Shown here piece by piece: positions 45,413 through 54,584 of a stretch of DNA of 64,000 nt. Position 1 is the first letter of the stretch. The number at the start of each line of letters is the position of its first letter. The notes beneath the pieces were generated by a model. That model was given only the letters and a program-made list of their open reading frames with translations. It made no database searches and had not been told where the DNA came from. The DNA is from Herbaspirillum chlorophenolicum (GTDB lineage Bacteria > Pseudomonadota > Gammaproteobacteria > Burkholderiales > Burkholderiaceae_D), in NCBI RefSeq assembly GCF_001189955.1, contig NZ_LFLT01000022.1, positions 23,268 to 87,267 on the forward strand, in the 5' to 3' direction. The translations under genes were made by a program, and so were the position numbers.

Positions 45413-48076
45413 TCAGGCCACGGCCCCGATTTTCTTGAGGATGTCTTGCAGCTGAGCGATGTCGTAAGGTTTGGGCAGGGAGTGGGACGCAAAACCGACA
45501 TTGCGCGCCACCACTGCGCCATAGCCGGAAGCGAAGATGATGGACATGCCGGGAAAACGCGACAGCACATCCTTGGCCAAATCGACGCCGGAGATCCCGG
45601 GCAAGCTGACGTCGGTAAACAGCACATCGAACTTCTGTTCATCGAGTGCCTTTTGCGCTTCCTCCCCGGTGGCCACGCCGTACGCCTCATGCCCAAGCGC
45701 TTCCAGCAACTCGCAGATCAGCTCCTGCGAATCGATGTTGTCTTCCACTACCAGCAAGCGCAAGCGCGGCGCCTTGCTGCCGTCATTTTCTGCCGGTGGA
45801 TGCAACTGCTTCGGCGCCATGCCGATCGCTTCCCTGGTCTTCCTGCGCTGGCGCTCCGCCACCGGCAAGACATGGATGGTGGCAGTCCCCAGCCCATCAT
45901 CCACTGCATGACCACTCTTGGCACTACGCACCAGCTGAGAACGATGGGCTCGCCTGGAGAGCATGTAACGAATGCGCTGCGCCAGCTGGCTGATGCGGTA
46001 AGGCTTGGAAAGCAGTTCGACCCCGGCATCCAGCCGTCCCTCATGCATGATGGCATCGCGGGGATAGCCGGAAGTGAACAGGATTTCTATTCCCGGCAAC
46101 AACTGGCGGGTCTGGCGCGCCAGTTCGGTTGCCGGCACGCCACCCGGCATCACCACATCGGTAAAAAGCATATCGATCGGAACACCGCTGCGGACGATTG
46201 CCAGCGCGCGTTCGCCGTTATCCGCCTTGAGCACGCGATAACCCAGCGAAGACAGCGTATCGGTTACGGTCAGCTGCAAGCTGGGGTCGTCTTCCACCAC
46301 CAGGATGGTCTCATCGCCGCCGCGCACTTCCATTTCGCGGCCATCGTCGAGGGCAGATTCGTCTTCCCGCGAACGCGGAAAATAGATGCGGATCGTAGTG
46401 CCTCGGCCCGCTTCGCTTTGGATGCTGATATGGCCCTTGCTCTGCTTGACGAAGCCGTAGGCCATGGATAATCCGAGCCCGGTCCCCTCGCCTTCCTTCT
46501 TGGTGGTGAAGAACGGTTCGAAGGCGCGCTCGCGCACTTCCGGCGACATGCCGGCGCCATTGTCGGAAATCGACAGTTCCACATAGTCTCCCGGCGCCAG
46601 ATCGGCTTGCGACAGGAAATACGGATCGGACAATTGCACGTTCCCGATCTGCATCGTCAGGCGCCCACCGTTGGGCATGGCGTCGCGTGCATTGATGGCG
46701 GTATTGATGATCAGATTTTCGACCTGGTTAGGGTCGAGCATGGTGTTCCACAGGTCGCTTGCAACGGCCGTGGAAATCTCAACGGTTTCGCCCACCGCGC
46801 GGTGCAGCAGGTCATCCATGTTGTGCAATACGCGCCTCAGGTTGATGCTGCGAGGCTGGAGCGGCTGCCGGCGCGCGAACGCCAGCAACTGCGACGACAG
46901 CTTGGCGCCGCGGTCGACCGCATCGATGGCGATCTTCACGCGTTGACGGCTCTTCTCTTCCAGCGTCGCATCGGACTGCAGCAGCTGCAGGTTGCCGCCG
47001 ATGATCTGCAGCACGTTGTTGAAATCGTGCGCCACGCCGCCAGTCAATTGGCCTACCGCTTCCATTTTTTGCATCTGGCTCAACGCCGCCTCGGCGCGGC
47101 TGCGTTCCAGGATTTCCTCGACCACACGCTGCTCCAGCGTATCATTGAGATCGCGCAGCGCCTCTTCGGCACGGCGGCGCTCGGTGATGTCGGTGGATAC
47201 CGCGATCATGGCCTGCGGCCGCCCTTCCGCATCGACGATGCGGCTGATATTGCTGGATACCCAGAAGAACGAACCGTCCGGGCGCACGTAACGCTTTTCC
47301 AGCGTGAAGGATTTACCGTCCTCGATGCAGCGGTTGAACATCGACATGTTGATCGGAACATCGTCCGGATGCGTCACATCGGCCAGCGTCATTTGCAATA
47401 ACGCATCCTCGCTGCGGCAAAGCATGCGGCACAGCGCATCGTTCACGCGCAGATAATGTCCCTGCAGGTCGAGTTCGGAAAAGCATACCGATGCCTGGTT
47501 GAAAATCGCAGTCAGGCGGTTCTCGCTCGACAACAATGCCTGCATACCGCGGCGGCGTTCGGTGAGGTCGACAAAGGTGCACAGCACGCCTTCGACACCC
47601 GTTCCGTCTGCCGAAAAGACCGGCACATAGGAAAAGTCGAACCAGGCATCGACCGCATCCGCCAGGCGCACTACGTGCTGGTCTTCCAGTGTCTGGGTGC
47701 GGCCAGAGAAGCAAGCCTCGATCGCGGCAAGATGCGCTTCGCGGATTTCCCGCCAAAACGACACATCGGCCAGGCGCGCGCCGAACACGCCTGGATGCTG
47801 GCTGCCGATACAGGCTGCGAAAGAATCGTTGTAGAGGATGTTGCGCGCAACGCCCCAGATCAGCAGGACCGGCGATGGCGAATGCAAGGCGATATTCAGG
47901 GAGATCCGAAGCGACACAGGCCAATGCGCCGGGTCGCCCAGCGCATTGCCAGACCAATCGGATCTGGAAACGATTCCGCCGGCCTGACCGCCACCGCGCA
48001 ACCAAGAGATTTCTGCCATGTCGTGAAAACGTGTAAGACCCGATATGTCGTCTGAGCATGACGACATCAGTGTCAT
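45413..48076 (-). CDS. Cytoplasmic hybrid histidine kinase with two PAS and two receiver domains
   Basis: 887 aa, no membrane helices. Two PAS regions (about 65-175 and 185-300; FCxxD-type WVSSNISRIVDAEGRPQAMI) precede a coiled coil and the H-box MEAVGQLTGGVAHDFNNVLQ with H350. The ATPase has NLIINTAINARDAMPNGG and GTGLGLSMAYGFVKQSKG. Receiver 1 (about 595-715) has LFTDVVMPGG; receiver 2 (about 765-885) has LFTDVSLPGISG. Both keep Asp and Lys. A multistep relay to a separate HPt or self-regulation is likely. No output partner adjacent. An alternative start exists at M20. Confidence 0.9.
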   Translation of the reverse strand: MTLMSSCSDDISGLTRFHDMAEISWLRGGGQAGGIVSRSDWSGNALGDPAHWPVSLRISLNIALHSPSPVLLIWGVARNILYNDSFAACIGSQHPGVFGARLADVSFWREIREAHLAAIEACFSGRTQTLEDQHVVRLADAVDAWFDFSYVPVFSADGTGVEGVLCTFVDLTERRRGMQALLSSENRLTAIFNQASVCFSELDLQGHYLRVNDALCRMLCRSEDALLQMTLADVTHPDDVPINMSMFNRCIEDGKSFTLEKRYVRPDGSFFWVSSNISRIVDAEGRPQAMIAVSTDITERRRAEEALRDLNDTLEQRVVEEILERSRAEAALSQMQKMEAVGQLTGGVAHDFNNVLQIIGGNLQLLQSDATLEEKSRQRVKIAIDAVDRGAKLSSQLLAFARRQPLQPRSINLRRVLHNMDDLLHRAVGETVEISTAVASDLWNTMLDPNQVENLIINTAINARDAMPNGGRLTMQIGNVQLSDPYFLSQADLAPGDYVELSISDNGAGMSPEVRERAFEPFFTTKKEGEGTGLGLSMAYGFVKQSKGHISIQSEAGRGTTIRIYFPRSREDESALDDGREMEVRGGDETILVVEDDPSLQLTVTDTLSSLGYRVLKADNGERALAIVRSGVPIDMLFTDVVMPGGVPATELARQTRQLLPGIEILFTSGYPRDAIMHEGRLDAGVELLSKPYRISQLAQRIRYMLSRRAHRSQLVRSAKSGHAVDDGLGTATIHVLPVAERQRRKTREAIGMAPKQLHPPAENDGSKAPRLRLLVVEDNIDSQELICELLEALGHEAYGVATGEEAQKALDEQKFDVLFTDVSLPGISGVDLAKDVLSRFPGMSIIFASGYGAVVARNVGFASHSLPKPYDIAQLQDILKKIGAVA

Positions 48077-48122
48077 TGCTCAGGGGTCAAGGCACTTAAA
48101 TATCTGCCTGGTTATATGAGAA

Positions 48123-48156
48123 TGCCAAGTGCGGCAACGCATTGCCGCACTTGGCA
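48123..48156. terminator. Perfect 15-bp inverted repeat, probable terminator
   Basis: TGCCAAGTGCGGCAA, loop CGCA, then the exact complement. It lies 42 nt after the stop of the small gene ending at 48198 and just upstream of the hybrid kinase. No full T tail. It may terminate the small-gene transcript and isolate the kinase gene. Confidence 0.55.
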
Positions 48157-48197
48157 AAGAATTCAGAATGCATCCGATATCATGCAATGCGCCCTTG

Positions 48198-48575
48198 TCA
48201 GCGGCTCTTCTTTTTTTGCGCACGCTCTTCCCGCAAGATGCGATTGAGTTCGGCCAGCTCATTGATGGATTCCGGCGTCAGGATCACCGGTTCATTGGCA
48301 TGGTAAGCGCGTCCGCCCAAACGTCCGTTCATGCCGATATAGGCACGCGCACATTGGCGACGGTAAGCCAGGATGTCTTCCTCGCCGTTCAGCGGCTGGC
48401 CGGATGAGTCGCTTCGCGTATCGGCCAATGCGCGGCGGATCTCCTCCTCGCATTCATCCTGCGCCTTTTGCTGCTCCGTCGTATGGTTTTCGATATGGTT
48501 CCGGTATGCGTTCCAGTCGCCTTGCTGAATGGAGATGTTCTTGTCGGTCGGATGAGCAGAATCGGACTTGTCCAT
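48198..48575 (-). CDS. Hypothetical charged small protein
   Basis: 125 aa; start at 48575 has a good AGGGGAAATGTC site. Highly charged and helical, without membrane helices or signal. Segments include NAYRNHIENHTTEQQKAQDE, DILAYRRQCARAYIGMNGR and a C-terminal lysine-rich tail EERAQKKKSR. I do not recognise a family. Upstream on the same strand is a 38-codon ORF, possibly in the same transcript. Confidence 0.7.
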   Translation of the reverse strand: MDKSDSAHPTDKNISIQQGDWNAYRNHIENHTTEQQKAQDECEEEIRRALADTRSDSSGQPLNGEEDILAYRRQCARAYIGMNGRLGGRAYHANEPVILTPESINELAELNRILREERAQKKKSR

Positions 48576-48628
48576 GACATTTCCCCTGTCAAATTTCCAA
48601 AGCTAGCAATCTCTGTTCGTCGCGCTTC

Positions 48629-48745
48629 CTAAGGCGCATTCCGGCTTCGCAACGGCGCACTGCAACTTGCGCCTCCTGTGGCGGGCGAAGCGTGTTGGGC
48701 TTTGGAAACTGCAATCGATTTTTGTTTGTATTCCATCGACAGCAT
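48629..48745 (-). CDS. Possible 38-aa small ORF
   Basis: Begins ATG at 48745 with CAGGGAGTGAAGACC upstream and encodes MLSMEYKQKSIAVSKAQHAS plus 18 more residues to a TAG. It ends 53 nt before the 125-aa gene on the same strand. The good ribosome site is the main support; composition is not distinctive. Confidence 0.35.
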   Translation of the reverse strand: MLSMEYKQKSIAVSKAQHASPATGGASCSAPLRSRNAP

Positions 48746-49263
48746 GGTCTTCACTCCCTGATGTTCAGGTGTAAATACATTCAATGCTCCACAATCACCG
48801 GCCAATTCATTTTAGCCAAACTGCGCGAATCCGGCGGATTTTGTTTGTGAAAAATAAGGGCTTGTATTGCCCATGAACATCATCGCTGCAACTGCATGCA
48901 CAACATTGAAGCACGGCTTGGGATACCCATTCCGCCACCGCATCCGATACAACTTTTATATGCGGTCACTACCTCAACAAACTGATGACAAAGTGCGTTG
49001 ACACAAACTTTATTGAGCATGCGACAACCTGTCTGATACAACGTCGCCACTGCTGTCTTGCCGCCATTTTTTAGCGGGTTTGACGATCATAGGCGGTCGC
49101 AATGATGAGCCGTATCGGACGCCACCGTATTTATTTGTAGGACAAAATGGAAGTTGTTGCGCAGGGGCGATACTGCCCGGATCGGCAACATCGGACTGTT
49201 GGCTCAGGCCGCCGGCACGCAGGCCTGAGTCCCTGGTGCAACCTTGCCGGGGATAAGCGGAAC
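48746..49263. other. Non-coding stretch after pgi
   Basis: No supported gene. A hairpin at 49203-49229 (CTCAGGCC/GGCCTGAG) lies about 35 nt after the pgi stop and could end that transcript, though no T run follows. The left part probably holds the promoter for the two small genes ending at 48198. Open frames here look like chance. Confidence 0.4.
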
Positions 49264-50964
49264 TCAGGCCACTCGGGCCTGCAAGCTGCTGCGGTTGCAG
49301 TTTCGGAAACGGCGGATCAACGCATTGGTTGAACTGTCGTGATGCAGCGGCTGGCGATGATCCAGCAACTGGGACGCAGTGCGCTTGGCCAGTACCTTGC
49401 CCAGCTCGACACCCCACTGGTCGAAGGAATCGATGTTCCAGATCACCCCTTGGGTAAACACGCTGTGTTCATACAACGCTACCAGCGTTCCCAGGCTGTA
49501 CGGTGTGAGCTTGTCGATCAGCATGCTGTTGCTGGGCCGGTTGCCGTCGAACACGCGATGCGGCACCAGTTCTTCCGGCGTACCCTCCCCACGCACCTGC
49601 GTCGCGCTCTTGCCGAAGGCCAGCGCTTCTGTCTGCGCGAACATGTTCGCCATCAGCAGTTCATGCTGGTCGCCACTCTGTTCCAGCGGCTTGCAAAAAC
49701 CGATAAAGTCGCATGGCACCAGTTGGGTTCCCTGGTGCAGCATCTGGTAGAACGAGTGCTGGCCGTTGATGCCATTGTCGCCCCAATAGACCGGCGAGGT
49801 TTGGTAATTGACGGTCTCGCCGTTGACGGTGATGTGCTTGCCGTTGCTCTCCATGGTCAGTTGCTGCAGGTAGGCAGGCAGGCGCTTGAGGTATTGGCTG
49901 TACGGCAGCACCGCCCGGCTGGCGGCGCCGAAAAAGTTGCTGTACCAGATCGTGAGCATGCCCAGGATCACCGGCAAATTCTTCTCCGGCGGCGCGGTGC
50001 GGAAATGCTCGTCCATGGCATGAAAACCTCGCAGCAGCTCGCGGAAATTTTCCGGGCCGATGGCGATCATGGTCGACAGGCCGATGGCGCTGGTCATCGA
50101 ATAACGTCCGCCCACCCAATCCCAGAAACCGAACATGTTGTCGGGATCGATGCCGAACTGCGCGGCTTGCTTGATGTTGGTGGTCACGCCGGCAAAATGG
50201 CGCGATACGGCCTTTGCATCGCCCAGCTGGGCGACCAGCCAATCGCGTGCGGCGTGGGCGTTCGTGATGGTTTCAAGTGTCGTGAAAGTTTTCGAACAGA
50301 CGATGAACAGTGTCTGCTCAGCCGGCAGCGTGCGCACCGTTTCCAGCAAGGCGGCGCCATCCACGTCCGACAGGAAATGCATACTGATATCGCGCTTGCC
50401 ATAGTGGCGTAATGCCTCATGCGCCATCATCGGACCGAGGTCAGAACCGCCGATGCCGATATTGACCACGTGACGGATCGGACGTCCGGTATGGCCCAGC
50501 CATTGGCCCGAACGCACCCGGTCTGCGAAACCCGCCATGCGGCCCAGCACCTCTTGCACCTGCGCCACCACATTCTCGCCATCGACAACCAGGCGCGTTC
50601 CTGCCGGTTTGCGCAAGGCCGTATGCAATACCGGGCGCCCTTCCGTGTTGTTGATCTTGTCGCCACGGAACATGGCATCGATGCGCTCTTGCAAGCCGCA
50701 CTGACGGGCCAGCTGCATCAGCAGCGCCATGGTCTCGGCGGTGGCCAGATTCTTGGAGTAATCGAGATAGATGCCGACATCTTCGGCAGCCATGCTTTCG
50801 CCGCGCTTTGCATCAATGGCGAAAAGGCGTTCAAGCTGGAAGTGGCGTGCGCGGTCGCGATAATGCTCATCGAGCGCAACCCATGCGCTTTTTTCAGTCA
50901 GCGGTTCTCGCTGGGTATAGATAAAGAGAGGCAACTGGATGTCGCTGGCGGGCAAAGTCGTCAT
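49264..50964 (-). CDS. pgi: Glucose-6-phosphate isomerase
   Basis: 566 aa from the ATG at 50964 (AGGAGCAGGACTC upstream). Signatures: [19 protein letters not shown], the sugar-phosphate loop [40 protein letters not shown], and the C-terminal PROSITE motif [14 protein letters not shown] with the catalytic Lys. It interconverts glucose-6-P and fructose-6-P. Length matches the bacterial long form (about 550). Stands alone; the tiny ORFs lie upstream. Confidence 0.97.
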   Translation of the reverse strand: MTTLPASDIQLPLFIYTQREPLTEKSAWVALDEHYRDRARHFQLERLFAIDAKRGESMAAEDVGIYLDYSKNLATAETMALLMQLARQCGLQERIDAMFRGDKINNTEGRPVLHTALRKPAGTRLVVDGENVVAQVQEVLGRMAGFADRVRSGQWLGHTGRPIRHVVNIGIGGSDLGPMMAHEALRHYGKRDISMHFLSDVDGAALLETVRTLPAEQTLFIVCSKTFTTLETITNAHAARDWLVAQLGDAKAVSRHFAGVTTNIKQAAQFGIDPDNMFGFWDWVGGRYSMTSAIGLSTMIAIGPENFRELLRGFHAMDEHFRTAPPEKNLPVILGMLTIWYSNFFGAASRAVLPYSQYLKRLPAYLQQLTMESNGKHITVNGETVNYQTSPVYWGDNGINGQHSFYQMLHQGTQLVPCDFIGFCKPLEQSGDQHELLMANMFAQTEALAFGKSATQVRGEGTPEELVPHRVFDGNRPSNSMLIDKLTPYSLGTLVALYEHSVFTQGVIWNIDSFDQWGVELGKVLAKRTASQLLDHRQPLHHDSSTNALIRRFRNCNRSSLQARVA

Positions 50965-51325
50965 GAGTCCTGCTCCTTGTTCCTGGTGTGCTGGGCGGGG
51001 CGAGCAAGGCACAGGCGCCGTGCATCATGATGCAACGCATCAGCAACAGCGCCAGGCAAGGGTTTTGTCTATCCGGCTTGCCAGCCCGCTGCATCGCTCC
51101 GATATGGCCAAATGCTTGCTGGATAAGGCTCCTGGCCTTTCCATGCCGCATACAAGGCAGAGTGACAGGGTAACGAGGCAACTTGTGCCATGCGATAGGA
51201 CTGCTCCGCTTTTCCCTGTAGGAAAAATGGAAATTACCGCAATGCAACCAGGCATCGCGGCAAATCAATTTCCTCTGGAATGGAGAAGTTGCGCAAGGAA
51301 GGGCGATACAACGACGAAGGGGACT
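50965..51325. other. pgi upstream region
   Basis: No supported gene in this 361-bp stretch between the tiny ORFs and pgi on the same strand. It should hold the pgi promoter, but I see no clear -35/-10 pair. Confidence 0.4.
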
Positions 51326-51505
51326 TTAGTCTACCTCCCGATGCCGCGGCCGATGGTGCGCGCTCTTGATCTTGAAGAACCCGTCCCGCAGCCACAGCCG
51401 GCAGACCAAATAGACGCCGAATACACCGCCGGCAATCAGGACATAGAGCGCATACCATCGCAGCATGAGCGCCCCATACGACAAGATTTGGTCCAGGATA
51501 CCCAT
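51326..51505 (-). CDS. Tiny membrane protein, paralogue of the next ORF (59 aa)
   Basis: MGILDQILSYGALMLRWYAL continues YVLIAGGVFGVYLVCRLWLR and a basic cytoplasmic-type tail KIKSAHHRPRHREVD. One membrane helix with WYALYVLIA at its centre. It shares the pattern MxIxDxxxSYGxxxLxWYALYVLIAxxxFGxY with the 41-aa ORF 5 nt upstream, which shows that both are real and duplicated. No clear Shine-Dalgarno; translation may be coupled. Function unknown. Confidence 0.65.
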   Translation of the reverse strand: MGILDQILSYGALMLRWYALYVLIAGGVFGVYLVCRLWLRDGFFKIKSAHHRPRHREVD

Positions 51506-51510
51506 AAGGG

Positions 51511-51636
51511 TCAATGGCTCAATCCGGTACGACGCCAGACATATGCACCGAATGCACAGCTCGCAATGAGCACATACAAGGCGTACCACAACAATACTTG
51601 CACGCCGTAGCTCATCAGAAGGTCGATGATTTTCAT
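51511..51636 (-). CDS. Tiny membrane protein (41 aa)
   Basis: MKIIDLLMSYGVQVLLWYAL continues YVLIASCAFGAYVWRRTGLSH. One membrane helix followed by a basic RR. Start at 51636 with GGAGACAGT upstream. Its ATG overlaps the TGA of a 24-codon ORF as ATGA. Paralogous to the 59-aa ORF that follows. No known family recognised. Confidence 0.65.
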   Translation of the reverse strand: MKIIDLLMSYGVQVLLWYALYVLIASCAFGAYVWRRTGLSH

Positions 51637-51707
51637 ACTGTCTCCACCAAATATTTTTTGCTGGCGCGGCCCAGCTCACGCAGCTTATTGTTCAGCATGC
51701 CATGCAT
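51633..51707 (-). CDS. Possible 24-aa ORF coupled to the tiny membrane protein genes
   Basis: MHGMLNNKLRELGRASKKYL then VETV and TGA, the stop overlapping the ATG of the 41-aa ORF. GAGAGGCGGGC lies upstream of the start at 51707. A basic amphipathic peptide. The ATGA junction is the main evidence; it could be a leader peptide or chance. Confidence 0.35.
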   Translation of the reverse strand: MHGMLNNKLRELGRASKKYLVETV

Positions 51708-51728
51708 GCCCGCCTCTCGGACGAGTCT

Positions 51729-51887
51729 TCAAAATCGCACCAAATTGTTGCGCATCTCCTGCTGCCACTCCGGCCTGTCATTCACGGGCAATCCCGCGCG
51801 GCTACTGAACTTAAGTTCATCTTGCTCTTGCCATTTTTCGATGTAAAGGAGCACCTGTTTCGCGCAGCAGCAATTTCCGCACGTCAT
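51729..51887 (-). CDS. Possible 52-aa cysteine-rich ORF
   Basis: Begins MTCGNCCCAKQVLLYIEKW, ends MRNNLVRF. GGAGGG precedes the ATG at 51887 by ten bases, but that sequence is also the foot of a hairpin, which weakens the case. The frame is open upstream to 51983. It sits in line with the tiny membrane-protein ORFs. Confidence 0.28.
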   Translation of the reverse strand: MTCGNCCCAKQVLLYIEKWQEQDELKFSSRAGLPVNDRPEWQQEMRNNLVRF

Positions 51888-51901
51888 AAATAAAAAGCCC
51901 T

Positions 51902-51918
51902 CCGGCAGCGCTTGCCGG
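51902..51918 (-). terminator. Possible terminator after nhaA
   Basis: CCGGCA/TGCCGG stem with a 5-nt loop; in the minus direction it is followed by AGGGCTTTTTATTT. It lies about 200 nt after the nhaA stop. The plus side is also T-rich. Short stem, so only a candidate. Confidence 0.35.
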
Positions 51919-52121
51919 TTTGACTTTTTTCTTTCGGGAACAGGGGGATTAAAGGATGTGGCTGATTGCCAATTGATCGGCAAAATGACGTTCTGCGTTG
52001 CAATACGAAAAGCCGGTTACCGTCGCTCAATGGCGACGGTAACCTTCAAGAAGAGGCAAAAAAGAGATAAGCGACGATCGGAATTTTTACAGCCTGGTAC
52101 CGGTTTTCGCCTTCAAGACAT

Positions 52122-53351
52122 TCAGCGCGGTGATGTCTTCCGCCATAAAACCAGCGTCCCCAGCAAACCTGCCAGGACAGATCCGCCAAGCACGCCCAGC
52201 TTGAGCTTCGCTTCAAAATCAGGACTCAGTCCCTGGAACGCCAGGCCGCCGATAAACAGGCTCATGGTGAAACCGATCCCGCACAGCATGCACACTCCCA
52301 CGAATTGGCGCGTGCTGGCGCCGGCCGGCGCCGTAGCCAGGCCGCTGCGCATCATCAGCCAGCTGGCGCCGAAAACGCCGACAGTCTTGCCCAGCACCAG
52401 CCCGGCGGCGATACCCAGCGGAACCGGATCGAACAGGCTGCCCAAGGACATCCCCTGCAGCGACACGCCGGCATTGGCGAAGGCAAACATCGGCAGCACC
52501 AGGAAAGCCACCCACGGATGCAGGCCATGCTCCAGCGCTCCAGCCAAGGGCCGGCCTTTGGCATCCCGCATCGGTATCGCCAGCGCCGTCAATACGCCGG
52601 CCAGCGTGGCGTGAATACCCGATTTCAACACGCAGACCCAGATCATCAGGCCGACCACGATGTAGATATCGACACGCCGCACGCCGGCACGGTTGAGCAG
52701 CAGCAGCACGATGGCGCCAACGCCTGCCGACGCCAGCATCCCCAGCGACAGGTTATCGGTATAGAACAGTGCAATGATGACGATGGCGCCAAGGTCATCG
52801 ATAATCGCCACGGCGGTCAGAAACACCTTGAGCGAAGTCGGCACGCGCGAACCCAGCAGCATCACGATGCCGATGGCGAAAGCGATGTCGGTCGCCGCAG
52901 GAATCGCCCAGCCGCGCAGCGCCGCAGCATCCCCCCAATTGATTGCAGCATAGATCGCGGCAGGCACTACCATGCCGCCCAATGCCGCAACCGCCGGCAA
53001 GATGGCCTGGCTGCGCGAAGCCAGCTCGCCCTCGACGAACTCCCGCTTGATCTCAAGCCCGACAAGGAAAAAGAACACAGCCATCCACAGATCGTTCACC
53101 CACAACAACAGGGGCTTGGAAAGTACGAGGAATCCACCGATGTCGACCGTGCCCTGGATGCGCGTGAAGGCGTCATACATGTCTCGCCATGGCGAATTGC
53201 TGACGACCAGCGCCAGCATGGCGGCGATGGCCAGCACAATGCCGCCTGCCGCCTCATTCGCAAAAAACTGCATGAAGGCATTGCCGCCGTTGCGACGGTT
53301 GTGGTGTGCATTGCTCAAATCGATACCCCCTGCCAGCTTGTCGTTAACCAA
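52122..53351 (-). CDS. nhaA: Na+/H+ antiporter NhaA
   Basis: 409 aa from a TTG at 53351; an ATG at 53273 (MQFFANEAAGG) is the alternative and neither has a strong ribosome site. Twelve membrane helices. The transport site is conserved: T154-D155 in PAATDIAFAIG and the Asp pair D185/D186 in VAIIDDLGAIVIIALF. HATLAGVLTALAIPMR is also typical. It expels sodium in exchange for protons at the inner membrane. No nhaR-like gene is recognisable: the LysR gene upstream faces the ureohydrolase operon. Confidence 0.95.
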   Translation of the reverse strand: MVNDKLAGGIDLSNAHHNRRNGGNAFMQFFANEAAGGIVLAIAAMLALVVSNSPWRDMYDAFTRIQGTVDIGGFLVLSKPLLLWVNDLWMAVFFFLVGLEIKREFVEGELASRSQAILPAVAALGGMVVPAAIYAAINWGDAAALRGWAIPAATDIAFAIGIVMLLGSRVPTSLKVFLTAVAIIDDLGAIVIIALFYTDNLSLGMLASAGVGAIVLLLLNRAGVRRVDIYIVVGLMIWVCVLKSGIHATLAGVLTALAIPMRDAKGRPLAGALEHGLHPWVAFLVLPMFAFANAGVSLQGMSLGSLFDPVPLGIAAGLVLGKTVGVFGASWLMMRSGLATAPAGASTRQFVGVCMLCGIGFTMSLFIGGLAFQGLSPDFEAKLKLGVLGGSVLAGLLGTLVLWRKTSPR

Positions 53352-53396
53352 AGGCAGACTGTACCAATTGCGGCGCGTTTCTCCAAATCCGCCTTT

Positions 53397-54311
53397 TTAC
53401 GCATCGGCGCCGACGGCAGGAAGACCGTGCGTCTTGCGCAGCAACTCCAGCGTCTTTTCGGCGGCCAGCGACAACGGCCGCGCGCCGTTGGTCACTGCAT
53501 AGATCTTGACGCTGAAGGTGGGAGACTTCGGCACTTCGGCCAGCGGGACGATGCGCTTGAGCATGTTGGCGTAATGCGTTGGCAGCACGCCTACGTAATG
53601 GGTGCTGCTCACCAGCATGGCCACCGACTCCATCCCGATGGCTTCGGGGCCGCGCCGATAGCCCATGTGTTCGATGACCTCCTCGACGAAAGGCTGCGCC
53701 GCGCGGTAGACGATGGGCAGCTCAGATGGCTTTCGCATGCGTTCGCCCTGCTTGCTCTTGACATAGTAAAGGCGGTGCGTCTCCTCGAACAGCTCAAGGT
53801 AATTCAATCCCGGCGCGCGCGCATATGCCTGGTGGATGCCCTTGATGACGATATCCAGCTTGCGCTCCATCAGTGCGCCAATCAGCGAATTGGTCGGCAT
53901 GGTGGATAAGGTCAGCGCAACCTCGGGCGCGCTCTGGGATAACAGGTCCAGCGTCGCCTGCAGCGCGCAGTCCGGGTTGCCGATCACATTGTCGCTCATG
54001 CCGATCGCCACCGGCCCGGACACCACGCCGCGTCCGGCCTGCACCGCAGGAATGATGCGGTCCAACGCATCCAGCGCATCCCCGGCATAGCGCAGGATGA
54101 TGGTGCCGTCCGGCGTCAGCTCAAAGCCGCCGGGGCCACGGATGCACAAGCGGCAGCCCAGGCTGTCTTCCACCGCCTTGATTTGGCGGCTGATGGTCGC
54201 CTTGGTCATGCCAAGCAGCTTTTCCGCCGCCGCGAAGCCTTTGGCCTGCGCCGCCACGCGGAAAATCCGCAAGGCGCGCAGGTCGCGCTCGTTCAATGCT
54301 TTGCGTGTCAT
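53397..54311 (-). CDS. LysR-family regulator, divergent from the ureohydrolase operon
   Basis: 304 aa. N-terminal HTH: RALRIFRVAAQAKGFAAAEK then LLGMTKATISRQIKAVEDSL. Effector domain follows with GPVAIGMSDNVIGNPDCAL and VAMLVSSTHYVGVLPTHYA. Divergent from the arginase-family gene at 54585 across 273 bp that contains an AT-rich TAATCGAAATTATTTA element of LysR-box style. It probably responds to the substrate or product of that operon. Confidence 0.9.
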   Translation of the reverse strand: MTRKALNERDLRALRIFRVAAQAKGFAAAEKLLGMTKATISRQIKAVEDSLGCRLCIRGPGGFELTPDGTIILRYAGDALDALDRIIPAVQAGRGVVSGPVAIGMSDNVIGNPDCALQATLDLLSQSAPEVALTLSTMPTNSLIGALMERKLDIVIKGIHQAYARAPGLNYLELFEETHRLYYVKSKQGERMRKPSELPIVYRAAQPFVEEVIEHMGYRRGPEAIGMESVAMLVSSTHYVGVLPTHYANMLKRIVPLAEVPKSPTFSVKIYAVTNGARPLSLAAEKTLELLRKTHGLPAVGADA

Positions 54312-54584
54312 TTGTGCTTTCTCTCACCTCATCCGGCATTGCCTTGAGCAAGCGCCATGCCAACTGCGCCGCGCGGCCGTTTCCGGTTGCCACGGCCAGC
54401 GGCGAACGCTAATCGAAATTATTTACGGCCTGTTCAAACCCTTTGCCAGCGCGGATTTCCGGGCGAAAAAAGGTTTCGGTTTCCGCAACCGTGATTACAA
54501 AGAAAACGGGTTTTTTGTTGAAGTGGGCACTTGTACCATCGGCTCAACCAATGCCCCATCACCAACCGTTTTCAGAGTGACGCC

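Noticed and set aside
54312..54584. A guanidine riboswitch upstream of the ureohydrolase operon
   Set aside because: I looked for the ykkC-type conserved segments and the paired ACGR hairpins of mini-ykkC and found neither; a LysR gene faces this region instead.
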